DNA from: Campylobacter massiliensis | Lineage (GTDB): Bacteria; Campylobacterota; Campylobacteria; Campylobacterales; Campylobacteraceae | Length of the DNA stretch: 64,000 nucleotides | Reading direction: 5' to 3' | Assembly: GCF_014253065.1 (NCBI RefSeq) | Contig: NZ_JACLZK010000002.1 | Location: 744,001-808,000, forward strand | Shown here: one piece after another, positions 10,178-19,733 of the stretch | Numbering within the stretch: the stretch's first letter is position 1 | Layout of the letters: every line of letters begins with the position of its first letter | Notes under the pieces: model-generated | Database searches by the model: none | What the model was told of the DNA's origin: nothing | Seen by the model: only the letters and a program-made list of their open reading frames with translations | Made by a program: the position numbers and the translations under genes

Positions 10178-12538
10178 TCATCTTAGCAACCTATAAATTT
10201 TAACCGCGCCGTTTAAAACGACCGGTTCAAACAGCTCTTTGTCGTAGTTTTCGAGTACGAAAAGCTGTATGTAGGCCGAGTTTAGCACCGCTTCGTCAAG
10301 CACCAAAAACCGCCTATAATCCTTCATAAAAATAAGATAAATTTTACCGTCCGCGTTCATCTCGTGCTTTTTGACGACCAGCTTATCCTTTTCGTCGTAG
10401 CTTGTTTCAAAGTACGTATTTACGGATATTTCGCGCTCGCCGATATAGACCTTGGACGCGTCGCCCGATACGCTAAACCCTCCGCCGATATTTATCGTAT
10501 CGCCGTCCACCGAGTAAGGTTTGCCCGGATAAAATATCGCTCCGTACTCCTCGCCACTGTTTAGATCGAGGTTTGAAAAGCGCAAAACGGCGCTAAAAAT
10601 ATCGATCATGGAGTCAGGCAGATAGTAGTAAATCTCGCGCGTTTTTTGCGGCGGGCGGGAATCCTTGCTATTTAGCGAATACAAAAACGAATTTACGCTC
10701 GTGGCGTTGTAGTCCTTTATCATCTGGTTCAAATTTAACCCAAATCTCTCGCTGAAATTTCGCTCGGTGTACTCGACTTCTAGGCGCGCCATATTTGCCG
10801 ACATGCGTTGATTGCTAGCTAGCGCAAAGCTCACGGCGAAGTTATCCCTGCCTAGGTGCTTGCCACCATCTATGAGGGTCTTGACGTCTGCGTAGTAGCG
10901 GATCGGATAGCCGTAGTCCCACCACGCCAGCACGTAGTCCTCGCGCCCTGCGATCTTGTGTAGTTTATCTAGGCTCTCGACCTCGCTTTTGGCAAAGACA
11001 GTGCCGACTTTGTAGCCGTAAATGTGCTCAAGACACGGCATCAAAGAAAGTGCGGCAATGCAAAAGACGCAAATTTTTTCTAAAAGCGCGTGTTTTTTGA
11101 GCGAGCTAAGGCCTGAGACCATAAAATAAGCCGCCCCACAAATAAGCGCCATCGCCGCAAACGTGGCTAGATATACGCCAAAGCCCACCTCGCCGTCAAA
11201 ATTTGGCGCAAAAACGGGAGATTTGCCGTGCAAAAGGCTGTAATATTTATCAAAATACAAAAAGAAAAACGCAAAAAATGCCGCTAAACAAACTGTGCAA
11301 AATTTGTCTAAAATTTTATCTTTTTTGAAAAAAATCACGCAAAGCGCCGCAAAATACCCAAATCCTATCGCCATCACGGGCACGGAGTAGATCGTAAATC
11401 TAAGCCCGCCTTTTAGTGCCAAAAACCCAAGCGCGAGCATAGGAAGAGCGAGTAAAAAGGAGCGAAATTTAAGGCAAAGCGCCGCGACTCCTACGAGCGA
11501 TAAAGCAAAAGTAACGATATGCCCGCTGATACGCTTAGCAAAGGCGTTTATCGACTCAAACTCAAACGAATAATCGCTCATTTCCATTATCGTTTTATTT
11601 ACGTTATAAAAATGAAAAACCGGCTCGCTACTCTCCGAAACTCCACGAAATATGTAAAATTTAAGCTGAAATAAAATTTGATTTAGTCCGCCGCTATAAC
11701 CTAGAAGCGCGACGGCTAAAGCAAGACAAGCCGCGATAGCGCGCTTATCCCAGATCTGCGGACGAAATCTCATCGCTAGATAAAGCGCGACCGCGAGCGC
11801 GCTTTTAGCGTAAAAATCGATATAGGTAAGCGCGACTATCATCAAAATAGCAGCTTCGTAGTTTAGCGCGTTTTTCCTATCGAAAACCAAAGTATAGAGC
11901 AAAAATGCGCCCAGCATCGCAAAATTTAGCGAGTACGAGCTCGGATACCACCAGTCGTTTATCAGGATAAAAATCGGGATAAAAATGAGATCGTTTACGT
12001 TTTTTTTCTGCGCGAGGCGTATCATCGCCCAGACGCTAAACGCTGGCAGCACGATCGTAAGCATATCAGTGTCGTAGTAGCCCGCCATCGTGCGGTTGTA
12101 GTAGCTATTTGCGATGCTAGCTAGCAGCGCCGCCGCAAAGCCCGCGCCGGACATCTCGTACTCTTTGGCTATCAAAATCACGGGAATAACGATAAGCGAG
12201 CTAAAAAACACGCTCATATAAAGCAAAATGCTCTCAAAGCTAAAAGGTAAAATTTGATACAAAAAATACGTAAGTGTGGGCATCGAGCGGCCGTAGTAGC
12301 TAAGGTCGTTTGGCTGATGAAAGCCCGCTATCATATCGCGCGCGCCCTCGGCGAAGGCGTAGCCGTCGTTTGTACTGATCATGAGCTGATCGTTCCAGAA
12401 AAAGTGCTGGTATTCGCCCGCCCAGTACACCCAGTACAGCCTGCAAACTACGCTAAAGATAAACGCCGCAAGCATCAAAAAACAAGTTTGCTTTGAAAAT
12501 TTAAATTTGCCGGGGAATTCTAAAATTTTACTCGCCAT
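10178..12538 (-). CDS. pglB: Oligosaccharyltransferase PglB (STT3 family)
   Basis: Integral-membrane enzyme that moves the finished oligosaccharide from lipid to Asn in D/E-X-N-X-S/T sequons on the periplasmic side. The N-terminal two-thirds carries many membrane helices with acidic motifs 'STNDGYAFAEGARD' and 'AGYYDTDM', and a TIxE-like motif 'KTIMEMS' near 318. The catalytic signature WWDYG is in 'LAWWDYGYPIRYYAD' near 541, followed by a soluble C-terminal domain. At 786-788 residues it is somewhat longer than C. jejuni PglB (713). The ATG at 12538 or GTG at 12544 are both possible; both overlap the pglJ end. Confidence 0.96.
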   Translation of the reverse strand: MASKILEFPGKFKFSKQTCFLMLAAFIFSVVCRLYWVYWAGEYQHFFWNDQLMISTNDGYAFAEGARDMIAGFHQPNDLSYYGRSMPTLTYFLYQILPFSFESILLYMSVFFSSLIVIPVILIAKEYEMSGAGFAAALLASIANSYYNRTMAGYYDTDMLTIVLPAFSVWAMIRLAQKKNVNDLIFIPIFILINDWWYPSSYSLNFAMLGAFLLYTLVFDRKNALNYEAAILMIVALTYIDFYAKSALAVALYLAMRFRPQIWDKRAIAACLALAVALLGYSGGLNQILFQLKFYIFRGVSESSEPVFHFYNVNKTIMEMSDYSFEFESINAFAKRISGHIVTFALSLVGVAALCLKFRSFLLALPMLALGFLALKGGLRFTIYSVPVMAIGFGYFAALCVIFFKKDKILDKFCTVCLAAFFAFFFLYFDKYYSLLHGKSPVFAPNFDGEVGFGVYLATFAAMALICGAAYFMVSGLSSLKKHALLEKICVFCIAALSLMPCLEHIYGYKVGTVFAKSEVESLDKLHKIAGREDYVLAWWDYGYPIRYYADVKTLIDGGKHLGRDNFAVSFALASNQRMSANMARLEVEYTERNFSERFGLNLNQMIKDYNATSVNSFLYSLNSKDSRPPQKTREIYYYLPDSMIDIFSAVLRFSNLDLNSGEEYGAIFYPGKPYSVDGDTINIGGGFSVSGDASKVYIGEREISVNTYFETSYDEKDKLVVKKHEMNADGKIYLIFMKDYRRFLVLDEAVLNSAYIQLFVLENYDKELFEPVVLNGAVKIYRLLR

Positions 12539-13655
12539 TTTCACCCTCTAAATATCCTATGAGCTCCGCCGCTACGGAGTTTTTATCAAATTTTACTACG
12601 CGGCCGTAAGCTCTTTTTTCATAATCTTGCCTTAAATTTTCATCCTCAAGCGCTCGCCTCATCGCAGTCTCCATTGCCTTTTCGTCGTCAACGGGCGTTA
12701 AAACGCCGTACTCATCGTCGCCTAGAAGCTCCCTAGCGCCGCTTTTGTGATCGGTGGAGATGATAAATCTCTCGCAAGCAAGCGCCTCTAAAAGCACGTT
12801 TGAAAAGCCCTCAAACCCCGAAGCGCAGACGAAACACTGCGCGTTTTTGATAAATTTAAACGGATTTTTATCCGTGCCTAGCAGTTTTACGCGCGAGCTT
12901 ACGCCAAGCTCATCGATCAAATTTTGAAGCTCGCCTTGCAAAGGCCCTTTGCCAAGGATCCCAAGCGTCGCGCGCTCGTCGTTTAAATTTGCGACTACTC
13001 TTATTAGCATCGCTTGATTTTTACCGCTATCAAGCCGGCCGATATTTAGAAAAAACGGCTTAAATTTGTCCTCTAGCGGCTCATCGGCAAGAGTTTTTAT
13101 CGCAGCCAAATCGACCGCATTATATAGCACTTTAGTTTTTGCGGCGTCGCAGCCGAAATTTCGCACGAGATCATCGGCGTTTCCCTGCGCGTTAGCCAGG
13201 ATAAGATCGGCTTTTGGGTAAAGCGCCTTAACCAAAATTCTATTGGCAAGCCCGCTAAGGCCGCTTTTATAGATGACCGACGGACAGCTGCGTTCGCTTA
13301 TTACCATCCGTCCTTTTACTCCGGCGATCCTTGCCAAAAGCGCGATATAACAAGGCCGGTTCATTAAGACAAAATGTAGGTCGATAGCCAAATCGTCGCA
13401 AAGTTTTTTATAATTTAGGGCTAGAAACGGAAACAAAAGTCCCAAACGAAATAGCTTTTTTACGCCGCTTTCATAGGGATCTGAGCGCTCGAGGAAGTGA
13501 ATTTTTACCGCGCTTGGTATCTCGTAGGCTACGACCTCGCTCATCAAAACGAGATGAACTTCGTATTTTTCGCAAAGAGCGGGGAGCAAATTTGAAACCA
13601 CGCGCTCCGCGCCGCCCGGCCCCATCGAGTAGAGAAAAACGGCTAATTTTTTCAT
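12528..13655 (-). CDS. pglJ: GalNAc transferase PglJ
   Basis: GT4 transferase that adds the second GalNAc to the growing lipid-linked glycan in C. jejuni. N-terminus 'MKKLAVFLYSMGPGGAERV' matches PglJ; the donor-site region is 'CFVCASGFEGFSNVLLEALA' with E-x7-E, and 'NIGRLDSGKNQAMLI' is the usual inter-domain strand. The frame is open to a TTG at 13682, but the ATG at 13655 overlaps the pglI stop (ATGA) and gives the usual N-terminus, so it is preferred. 375 residues. Confidence 0.9.
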   Translation of the reverse strand: MKKLAVFLYSMGPGGAERVVSNLLPALCEKYEVHLVLMSEVVAYEIPSAVKIHFLERSDPYESGVKKLFRLGLLFPFLALNYKKLCDDLAIDLHFVLMNRPCYIALLARIAGVKGRMVISERSCPSVIYKSGLSGLANRILVKALYPKADLILANAQGNADDLVRNFGCDAAKTKVLYNAVDLAAIKTLADEPLEDKFKPFFLNIGRLDSGKNQAMLIRVVANLNDERATLGILGKGPLQGELQNLIDELGVSSRVKLLGTDKNPFKFIKNAQCFVCASGFEGFSNVLLEALACERFIISTDHKSGARELLGDDEYGVLTPVDDEKAMETAMRRALEDENLRQDYEKRAYGRVVKFDKNSVAAELIGYLEGENGE

Positions 13656-14635
13656 TCGCCGTGCGTTTTTTTGTATATCCAAACGCGAATTTTAGTTAAA
13701 AACAAAATCATCGACTTTGGAAACGGGCTTAAAATCAGCATCGCAAGCGCTTCTTTTGTAAATTTAAATTTGAGGCTTTTAAAAAGATACTCGTACATTT
13801 TTTTGTATTCGCCGCCAAATTTTGCATAGTACGCCGCCATTTTATATAGGATCGCGATATGAGCATCGTTTACGCGAAATTTCGGCTCGTCAGAATTTGT
13901 GCCGTTTGCGCTAGCTTGAGCGTTTTTCTCGGCAATCTTTTGCAAAATGAGCTCCGCAGTCATCGCGTAGCCTTTCATTATGCAAAGCGGACGCTTAAAC
14001 GAGTTTATCGTGACGCTGTCGCTGCGGTGAAAGCGGTAAATACGCACCGCGTCGTGCAGATAGTAAGCAGGAAGGTCAAAAAGATAGATCCAAAGCGTAT
14101 TTTCGCTACCGTAAAGCCCTTTTTCAAAGCGCCTCTGCCCGATGGCGTCGCGGCGAAACATTATCAAAAACTCGCCCGTTATCTTGCCGTCGTAGTAGTC
14201 CTGCGGCGAAATTTCCCCGCTTTTACTCAGTCCAAATCCCGAAAATTTCGTCGTCGGCTCGCCGTCAATCTCAAAATAACAATTCGCCCAGACGCTGGCA
14301 TACCCCTGCTCTAGTACGGCCGCCATCTTGCTTATAGCGCCTTCTATCAGCAAGTCATCGTCGTCTAGTATCACGAAAGCATCGCCGCTAACGTGATCGA
14401 AGCCGTTGTTTTTATTGCCGTTTGGGCCGCGGTCGTAAGTTTGGTTTAGGACGTATTTTACATTGTCAAATTTAGCGACGTAACTTTGCGCAAGCTCGCG
14501 CGTGCCGTCGTTTGAGTTGTCGTCGCTGATTATGATTTCTTTGTTTTCGTAGTCCTGAGCCAGCGCGCTTTTTAGGGCGGCTTCAAAAAGCTCTTTGCGG
14601 TTGTAGGTCGGGATTATTATGCTTACTTTTAGCAT
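13652..14635 (-). CDS. pglI: Branching glucosyltransferase PglI (GT2)
   Basis: GT2 enzyme that in C. jejuni adds the single branching glucose. 327 residues starting 'MLKVSIIIPTYNRKELF', with 'IISDDNSNDGT', the conserved stretch 'RGPNGNKNNG' shared with C. jejuni PglI, and the DxD-type motif 'FVILDDDDLLIEGA'. The C-terminal 'KMAAYYAKFGGEYKKMYEYL' also resembles PglI. A short Ala/Asn-rich segment near 235-245 looks like a lineage insertion. The gene starts one base after the pglH stop. Its presence suggests the glycan keeps a branch. Confidence 0.88.
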   Translation of the reverse strand: MLKVSIIIPTYNRKELFEAALKSALAQDYENKEIIISDDNSNDGTRELAQSYVAKFDNVKYVLNQTYDRGPNGNKNNGFDHVSGDAFVILDDDDLLIEGAISKMAAVLEQGYASVWANCYFEIDGEPTTKFSGFGLSKSGEISPQDYYDGKITGEFLIMFRRDAIGQRRFEKGLYGSENTLWIYLFDLPAYYLHDAVRIYRFHRSDSVTINSFKRPLCIMKGYAMTAELILQKIAEKNAQASANGTNSDEPKFRVNDAHIAILYKMAAYYAKFGGEYKKMYEYLFKSLKFKFTKEALAMLILSPFPKSMILFLTKIRVWIYKKTHGE

Positions 14636-14636
14636 T

Positions 14637-15701
14637 TTAGCCCTTTATATTTTGCGTGATAAAATCCATCCACTTTTGATAAATTTGATCGGTTTTAAAG
14701 CTATTTTCACGCTCGTTGGCGTTTTTTACCAGCTCTTGCCTCAGTTCCTCATCGCGCATCAAGAGTTCGATTTTGCTTCCGAGCGCTTTTACGTCGTCTA
14801 TCGGCACTAAAAATCCGTCCTTGCCGTCCTCGATGAGCTCTTTTGCGCCGCTTGTTGCAGTCGCCACCCTGGCACAGTTAAAAAATACGCTCTCGATTAA
14901 AACGTTTGGCAAGCCCTCGGTTTTGGAGCTTGAGACTAAAATTTTAGACCTTTCGTAAAGCGAAGCGACATCGCTCGTTTGCCCGATAAATTCGGCATCC
15001 AGATGCAGCTGCTCGTGCGCGATGAGCTCTAGCCTTTGCCTCTCTTCGCCGGCACCCGCTATCACGATTTTCCACTCTTTTAAAAGCTCTTTATCGACTA
15101 GGCTCATAGCTTTTAAAAATACGTCGCAGCCTTTAAGCGAGATGAGACGGCCGACGAAAAGGATGATATTTTCCTTCGGCAAGCCCTGTTTTTTGGCTTC
15201 AAACATCGGATTGTACATCACGGTTTTATTTTTTACGAAGCTATAGTATTCGTAGTCTTCTTTCGTCAGAACCGTTAGGCCGCTAGCTAGCGGATAGAGC
15301 ATGCGGCGCAAAAACAACCAGCCGCGCCCTTTGAAAAAATCGGCGCTTGAATGCTCGCTGATAAAAAGCGGCTTGTTTATAAATAAATTCGACAAAATCA
15401 CGTTGATATTGGTGCTGTCCATCGAGGAGATAACGACGTCAAATCCGCCGTTTTTGATCAAATTTCGCTGATAAAAAAACTTTTTCACGCGCCTTATTAA
15501 ATTTGCGAAAAAGCCTTTTTTCACCATCGGGAAAGGCAGATCTATCAGCTTTATCCTCTCGTCTAGCTCGTAAAACGGCGGTTTGGTGTCAAATTTTAAA
15601 AGCGTTACGTCGTGAAATTTCGCAAAATAGCTCGCTAGCAAGCTCATCACGCGCTCGGCGCCGCCTGCTTGCAGTGTCGAAATTATAAATAAAACCTTCA
15701 T
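14637..15701 (-). CDS. pglH: GalNAc polymerising transferase PglH (GT4)
   Basis: In C. jejuni PglH adds three GalNAc residues processively. The 354 residues begin 'MKVLFIISTLQAGGAERVM', contain 'FISEHSSADFFKGRGWLFLR' as in PglH, the strand 'ILFVGRLISLKGCDVF' and the donor-site motif 'KTEGLPNVLIESVFF'. GGAGAGAG precedes the ATG. A 93-base AT-rich gap separates it from the GT25 gene upstream, enough for a promoter (TTTATAAAAT is present on this strand), so the pgl block may be transcribed separately from the upstream sugar genes. Confidence 0.88.
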   Translation of the reverse strand: MKVLFIISTLQAGGAERVMSLLASYFAKFHDVTLLKFDTKPPFYELDERIKLIDLPFPMVKKGFFANLIRRVKKFFYQRNLIKNGGFDVVISSMDSTNINVILSNLFINKPLFISEHSSADFFKGRGWLFLRRMLYPLASGLTVLTKEDYEYYSFVKNKTVMYNPMFEAKKQGLPKENIILFVGRLISLKGCDVFLKAMSLVDKELLKEWKIVIAGAGEERQRLELIAHEQLHLDAEFIGQTSDVASLYERSKILVSSSKTEGLPNVLIESVFFNCARVATATSGAKELIEDGKDGFLVPIDDVKALGSKIELLMRDEELRQELVKNANERENSFKTDQIYQKWMDFITQNIKG

Positions 15702-15794
15702 TCTCTCTCCAAATTTTAATCGGTGCGCGAAAATTTAATAAATCTTCAAAATTATTGATTTTATAAATTTTGAGCTTTATAATCGCTTAGTTTC

Positions 15795-16550
15795 TTACCT
15801 TTTAAATATCCGCTCATAGCCTAAAATTGCCGCTTCAAAGCGCGTTGCGGCGACATATTTTAGGCTATTTAGACGAGCTAGCGGCGAGACTTTTGCCTGT
15901 GCTCTTTGCACCCGCTCGGCTTGGATATTTGAGTCCGCTAAATCGGTCGGATGCGCAAAAATATCGCTAAAATACATCTTTAAGCCGTTTTGTAAAAGCA
16001 AAATTCGCCAAAAATCAGCCACGCAAAGCGCCTTTTTGTGCGTTTGCAAGATCTTTTCCGCCGCGCGCCTATCAAGCACGTAGGCTGCCGCTCGGTAGAT
16101 CGTTCCGTAAGAGCGCTTTGAGACTAGCCAAAAATCCTCCTCCAGCTTTTTGCCAAATGCGCTAAATCGCCCATCTAGTCCGTCTTGCGCGCCGCAAATG
16201 AGCGCCGAGCCCGCATCCATCTTAGTAGCCGTTTCAAACGCCTTTTTTACGCCGCTTTCATCGCCGATGACGTCGTCTTCTAGAATGAGCGCAAAGCTGG
16301 CCTTGCTTTTTAAAAACTCCTCGTAAGCGCGCACGTGAGAGAGCGAGCAACCGACCTCGGACGGGCTTAATAGCCTGCCGTAAGCCTCAAGGCTAGGCAG
16401 CGCGTAGCCGTAGTACTCCTTTGCGCTCATCGCCCTACCGTCGGTTGCTTCAACAAGCCTAAATTCGCCGTAGTTTTTAAACCGCTCTTTTAGCTTTTGC
16501 CTGCGCGCCTCGTCGCTTTTTAGCGAAATAACGAATACTAAATTTTTCAT
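15795..16550 (-). CDS. Glycosyltransferase family 25 protein
   Basis: 251 residues of the GT25 (LgtB/Lex1-type galactosyl- or glucosyltransferase) family: 'MKNLVFVISLKSDEARRQKL', 'VEATDGRAM', 'LSPSEVGCSLSHVRAYEEFL' and the metal-binding 'FALILEDDV'. Such enzymes usually decorate lipooligosaccharide. There is no signal peptide, so it acts at the cytoplasmic face. Its ATG overlaps the flippase stop (ATGA). It has no counterpart in the C. jejuni pgl cluster; whether it modifies the N-glycan or another polymer is unknown. Confidence 0.8.
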   Translation of the reverse strand: MKNLVFVISLKSDEARRQKLKERFKNYGEFRLVEATDGRAMSAKEYYGYALPSLEAYGRLLSPSEVGCSLSHVRAYEEFLKSKASFALILEDDVIGDESGVKKAFETATKMDAGSALICGAQDGLDGRFSAFGKKLEEDFWLVSKRSYGTIYRAAAYVLDRRAAEKILQTHKKALCVADFWRILLLQNGLKMYFSDIFAHPTDLADSNIQAERVQRAQAKVSPLARLNSLKYVAATRFEAAILGYERIFKR

Positions 16551-18061
16551 CTTTTAAACTTCGATTTGATTTTATTTATCACGACCAGTTGTTCTCTTTT
16601 GTCAAATATCAAAAATAGGCTCGCGGCGTAACCGAGCGCAAGCAAAATCGCCGAATACGCGGCAAATTCGCCCCAGCTTGAAATTTGCACGAAATTTCGC
16701 AGCCAAAAAAACAGTCCGCAAACGGCTGCAAAAACGGCTAAATTTTTAAAATAAACGCCGTAAAAAGTAGTAAGCGGTAGGCTCAAATTTAACGCGGCGT
16801 TTATGAGGTCAAATCCCAAAATGCGCACCGAATAAAGCGCGGCGCCGACGGCCGTCATACCGTAAATGCCGTAAGGCGTAAATTTAAGCACGGCAATCTG
16901 CGCCAAAATCGTGCCCGCACCCAAAATCGTGTTTGCTATCGCGGGGCGTTTTAGTTTATTCGTCGCGCCGTCGAGATTAAAAAGCGAAAAAACGTAGCTG
17001 ATAAATATAATCGGCACTAGAGTTATCATCGAGAGATTATAGATTAGACTTATCTCGTCCGCGCTTTTAAACGGCAACCAAAGCGTGTAAAATTCGCGCC
17101 CGAAAGCCACGAAAATAGCCGCCGGCACGCTCATAACAAACGCCGTAACTCGCATCGAAAATTTAGCCTCCGCAACAAGCGCGGTCAAATTTGATTTAGA
17201 GTAGTGCTCGACGAATTTTGGCGCAAATATCGCGCTAAGCTGTGCCACAAAGCTCTCCAAAATGATCGGAGCCGCCTTTGAAACGGCTAAAATTCCCGTC
17301 GCGTTAGCGCTTAAAAAGATGTTGCAGATAAACAGATCCATACCGCTCATAAGCACGCGGTTTAGGGCGTTAAAGCTATTATAGACGCCTGATTTTAGCA
17401 GCTCTTTTATCCGCATAAAGTCAAATTCGCGCGGGTTAAATTTAAGCTCTGGCGTGATGCGACGCAAAACCCAAACGCTCGTAAAAAACACAAAGAGCGA
17501 CGCGACTAGAGCGGAGATCGCGATATAAGCGATCATCGGTCTGAAAAAATAAAAAAGCGCGACGATAAGAGCGGCCAAAATGGCGCTAGACGCGGCGTTG
17601 CGAACGGAGATGATGTAGAGCTTGTTTTTGATAAACATCGAGACGCTGATGACGCCGTTAAAAAGCCCGACGCAAAAATTTATAAAATAAAACGCAAAAG
17701 TAAGCCGCACGTCGCCTAGTAGCGCGTCGCTCACGTTTAGTACGCTTTGTAAATTTAAGATAAAAATGCCCGCGCCCAGCAAAATAAGAACGCAAAAAAA
17801 GATATTTACGACTAGAACCGACGAGTAGTAGGCGTTTGCCGCGCGGATGCCCCCTCTGTGCCACTCGTACGCGACGAAGCGGCCGCTAACGGAGTTTATC
17901 GCAGCGGTCACGACTAGGGCGTAAGCTACGATAGCGTTAGACAGCCCGACAAAGCCGTAGGCTTCGTTGCCTAGGCTTTTTAGAATGTAAGGCGTAAGGA
18001 AAAAATTTATCCCCATCGAGACGATAAAAACGACGATAGAGCTGATCAAATTTACGAGCAT
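16547..18061 (-). CDS. Wzx-type polysaccharide flippase (MOP superfamily)
   Basis: 504 residues that are almost entirely hydrophobic, with about 12-14 predicted membrane helices. It begins 'LISSIVVFIVSMGINFFLTP' and 'YILKSLGNEAYGFVGLSNA', typical of O-antigen/teichoic-acid flippases of the MOP superfamily. These proteins move undecaprenyl-linked oligosaccharides across the inner membrane. It starts in a TAATG overlap with the upstream UDP-sugar dehydrogenase. It occupies the part of the locus where C. jejuni carries the ABC flippase pglK, which is not present in this cluster, so it may flip the N-glycan or a separate polymer. Confidence 0.85.
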   Translation of the reverse strand: MLVNLISSIVVFIVSMGINFFLTPYILKSLGNEAYGFVGLSNAIVAYALVVTAAINSVSGRFVAYEWHRGGIRAANAYYSSVLVVNIFFCVLILLGAGIFILNLQSVLNVSDALLGDVRLTFAFYFINFCVGLFNGVISVSMFIKNKLYIISVRNAASSAILAALIVALFYFFRPMIAYIAISALVASLFVFFTSVWVLRRITPELKFNPREFDFMRIKELLKSGVYNSFNALNRVLMSGMDLFICNIFLSANATGILAVSKAAPIILESFVAQLSAIFAPKFVEHYSKSNLTALVAEAKFSMRVTAFVMSVPAAIFVAFGREFYTLWLPFKSADEISLIYNLSMITLVPIIFISYVFSLFNLDGATNKLKRPAIANTILGAGTILAQIAVLKFTPYGIYGMTAVGAALYSVRILGFDLINAALNLSLPLTTFYGVYFKNLAVFAAVCGLFFWLRNFVQISSWGEFAAYSAILLALGYAASLFLIFDKREQLVVINKIKSKFKR

Positions 18062-19293
18062 TACAGCCTTGCGTCGGCGTTTTCGTAGACGTTTTTGATA
18101 TCGTAAACGAGAGCTTTGCTAAATTTTAACCCTTTAAATTTATCGTGAGCGACGGCGATCACTACGCAGTCGTAGTCCGCCTCGTCAAAGCTTTTTAGAG
18201 GTACGATACCGTATTCGCGCTTCACCTCGGCTTCGTCCGCCCACGGATCGTAGACGTCCACGCTGCAACCAAAATCCCTAAGCTCCTCGATCACGTCTAT
18301 CACGCGCGAGTTGCGGATGTCTGGGCAGTTTTCTTTAAACGTAAGGCCAAGCACCAAAACGCGGGCCGAATTTATCAAAACACCCCTTTTTATCATTAGT
18401 TTTACAACTTGATCTGCAGCGTATTTGCCCATATTATCGTTTATACGGCGTCCGGCTAGGATCATTTCCGGATGAAAGCCAAGCTCCTGCGCCTTATGCG
18501 TGAGATAATAGGGATCCACGCCGATGCAGTGGCCGCCCACTAGCCCAGGACGGAAATTTAAGAAATTCCACTTTGTGCCCGCAGCCTGCAAAACGGCGTT
18601 CGTGTCGATGTTCATCTTGTTAAATATCATAGCAAGCTCGTTCATAAAGGCGATGTTGATATCGCGCTGCGTGTTTTCGATGACTTTGGCGGCCTCAGCG
18701 ACCTTGATAGTAGGTGCTTTGTGCGTGCCGGCCGTTATGATCGAGCGGTAGACCTCATCGACCTCGTTGGCTACCTCGGGCGTCGAGCCGCTAGTGATTT
18801 TTTTGATTTTAGTTACGGTGTGCTCTTTATCGCCCGGATTTATGCGCTCCGGCGAGTATCCGCAGAAAAAGTCCTCGTTAAATTTAAGCCCGCTTTGCTC
18901 AAGTAGCGGCACGCAGATCTCCTCCGTGACGCCAGGATACACGGTGCTTTCATACACGACGATATCGCCTTTTTTTAGCACTTTAGCGACGCTTTGCGTG
19001 GCTTTTATGACAGGCGTCAAATCTGGGCGCTTATTTTTATCTATCGGTGTCGGAACGGTGACGATAAAAAAGTTGCAATCCTTTATATCGTCCAAATTTA
19101 GGCTAAATTTCATGCCGTTCTCTATCGCTTTTTTCATCTGCTCAGCACTTAGCTCCAGCGTGCGGTCATACCCGCTTTTAAGCTCCTCTATACGGGCAGC
19201 ATTTACGTCAAAGCCTGTGACTTCGTACTTCTCACTAAACGCCGCCGCCAATGGCAGCCCGACGTATCCTAGTCCGATAACGGCTATTTTCAT
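18061..19293 (-). CDS. UDP-N-acetylhexosamine 6-dehydrogenase (WbpO/TviB type)
   Basis: NAD-dependent four-electron dehydrogenase that oxidises a UDP-HexNAc to the uronic acid (UDP-GalNAcA or UDP-GlcNAcA). 410 residues: Rossmann motif '[14 protein letters not shown]', '[16 protein letters not shown]', '[12 protein letters not shown]', the catalytic Cys in '[13 protein letters not shown]' and the C-terminal NDP-sugar domain '[17 protein letters not shown]'. These features place it in the WbpA/WbpO/TviB branch rather than UDP-glucose dehydrogenase. Its ATG overlaps the ecotin stop (ATGA). The exact substrate cannot be read from sequence. Confidence 0.87.
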   Translation of the reverse strand: MKIAVIGLGYVGLPLAAAFSEKYEVTGFDVNAARIEELKSGYDRTLELSAEQMKKAIENGMKFSLNLDDIKDCNFFIVTVPTPIDKNKRPDLTPVIKATQSVAKVLKKGDIVVYESTVYPGVTEEICVPLLEQSGLKFNEDFFCGYSPERINPGDKEHTVTKIKKITSGSTPEVANEVDEVYRSIITAGTHKAPTIKVAEAAKVIENTQRDINIAFMNELAMIFNKMNIDTNAVLQAAGTKWNFLNFRPGLVGGHCIGVDPYYLTHKAQELGFHPEMILAGRRINDNMGKYAADQVVKLMIKRGVLINSARVLVLGLTFKENCPDIRNSRVIDVIEELRDFGCSVDVYDPWADEAEVKREYGIVPLKSFDEADYDCVVIAVAHDKFKGLKFSKALVYDIKNVYENADARL

Positions 19294-19733
19294 TTATTTT
19301 TCCTTTTTAATTTTTTTGGTTCTATCGTTTTTACGCGTTCATACACTCTTATTTCCGCGCCTACGCCCTGCGGAGTTATTATTTTTACGGGGCTAACGCC
19401 TGGTAAAATTTGAGTGAGCTCATAATAAACCCGCCTCTTTTTCTTTCCGTCCTTGCAAAGCATCATCGTTTGCGCTAGCTCATCCCCGCCGCTAAATTCG
19501 TAATAAATACCGCGCGCGTCCTCTTTTTCCTCGAGTTTTCCGCCGAGTAAAAAGGCGAAGTTGCAGTCGATTTGCATATCTTTAAAAAACGCGACCTCGT
19601 ATTTAAAATAATCAGGCGGCATCTTTGAGATAGGTAGCTCAAAAATATTTTCCTCGGTTTTAGCTGCGTTTTCGCCCGCCAAAAGTGCAAACGGCAACGC
19701 GCAAGCCGCGATAAAAAGTAAAATTTTCCTCAT
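19290..19733 (-). CDS. eco: Ecotin-family serine protease inhibitor (secreted)
   Basis: 147 residues with a clear signal peptide (residues 1 to about 19, '[16 protein letters not shown]'). Downstream it lines up with E. coli ecotin: '[18 protein letters not shown]' (ecotin 'LEVDCNLHRLGGKLE'), the reactive-loop motif '[13 protein letters not shown]' with Met90 at the P1 position, Cys57 and Cys93 as the expected disulfide, and the C-terminal '[19 protein letters not shown]'. Ecotin is a periplasmic dimer that blocks trypsin-fold proteases such as elastase. It is coupled by 4-base overlaps to UDP-sugar dehydrogenase genes on both sides, an unusual setting. Recognised by motif, not by search. Confidence 0.85.
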   Translation of the reverse strand: MRKILLFIAACALPFALLAGENAAKTEENIFELPISKMPPDYFKYEVAFFKDMQIDCNFAFLLGGKLEEKEDARGIYYEFSGGDELAQTMMLCKDGKKKRRVYYELTQILPGVSPVKIITPQGVGAEIRVYERVKTIEPKKLKRKNK

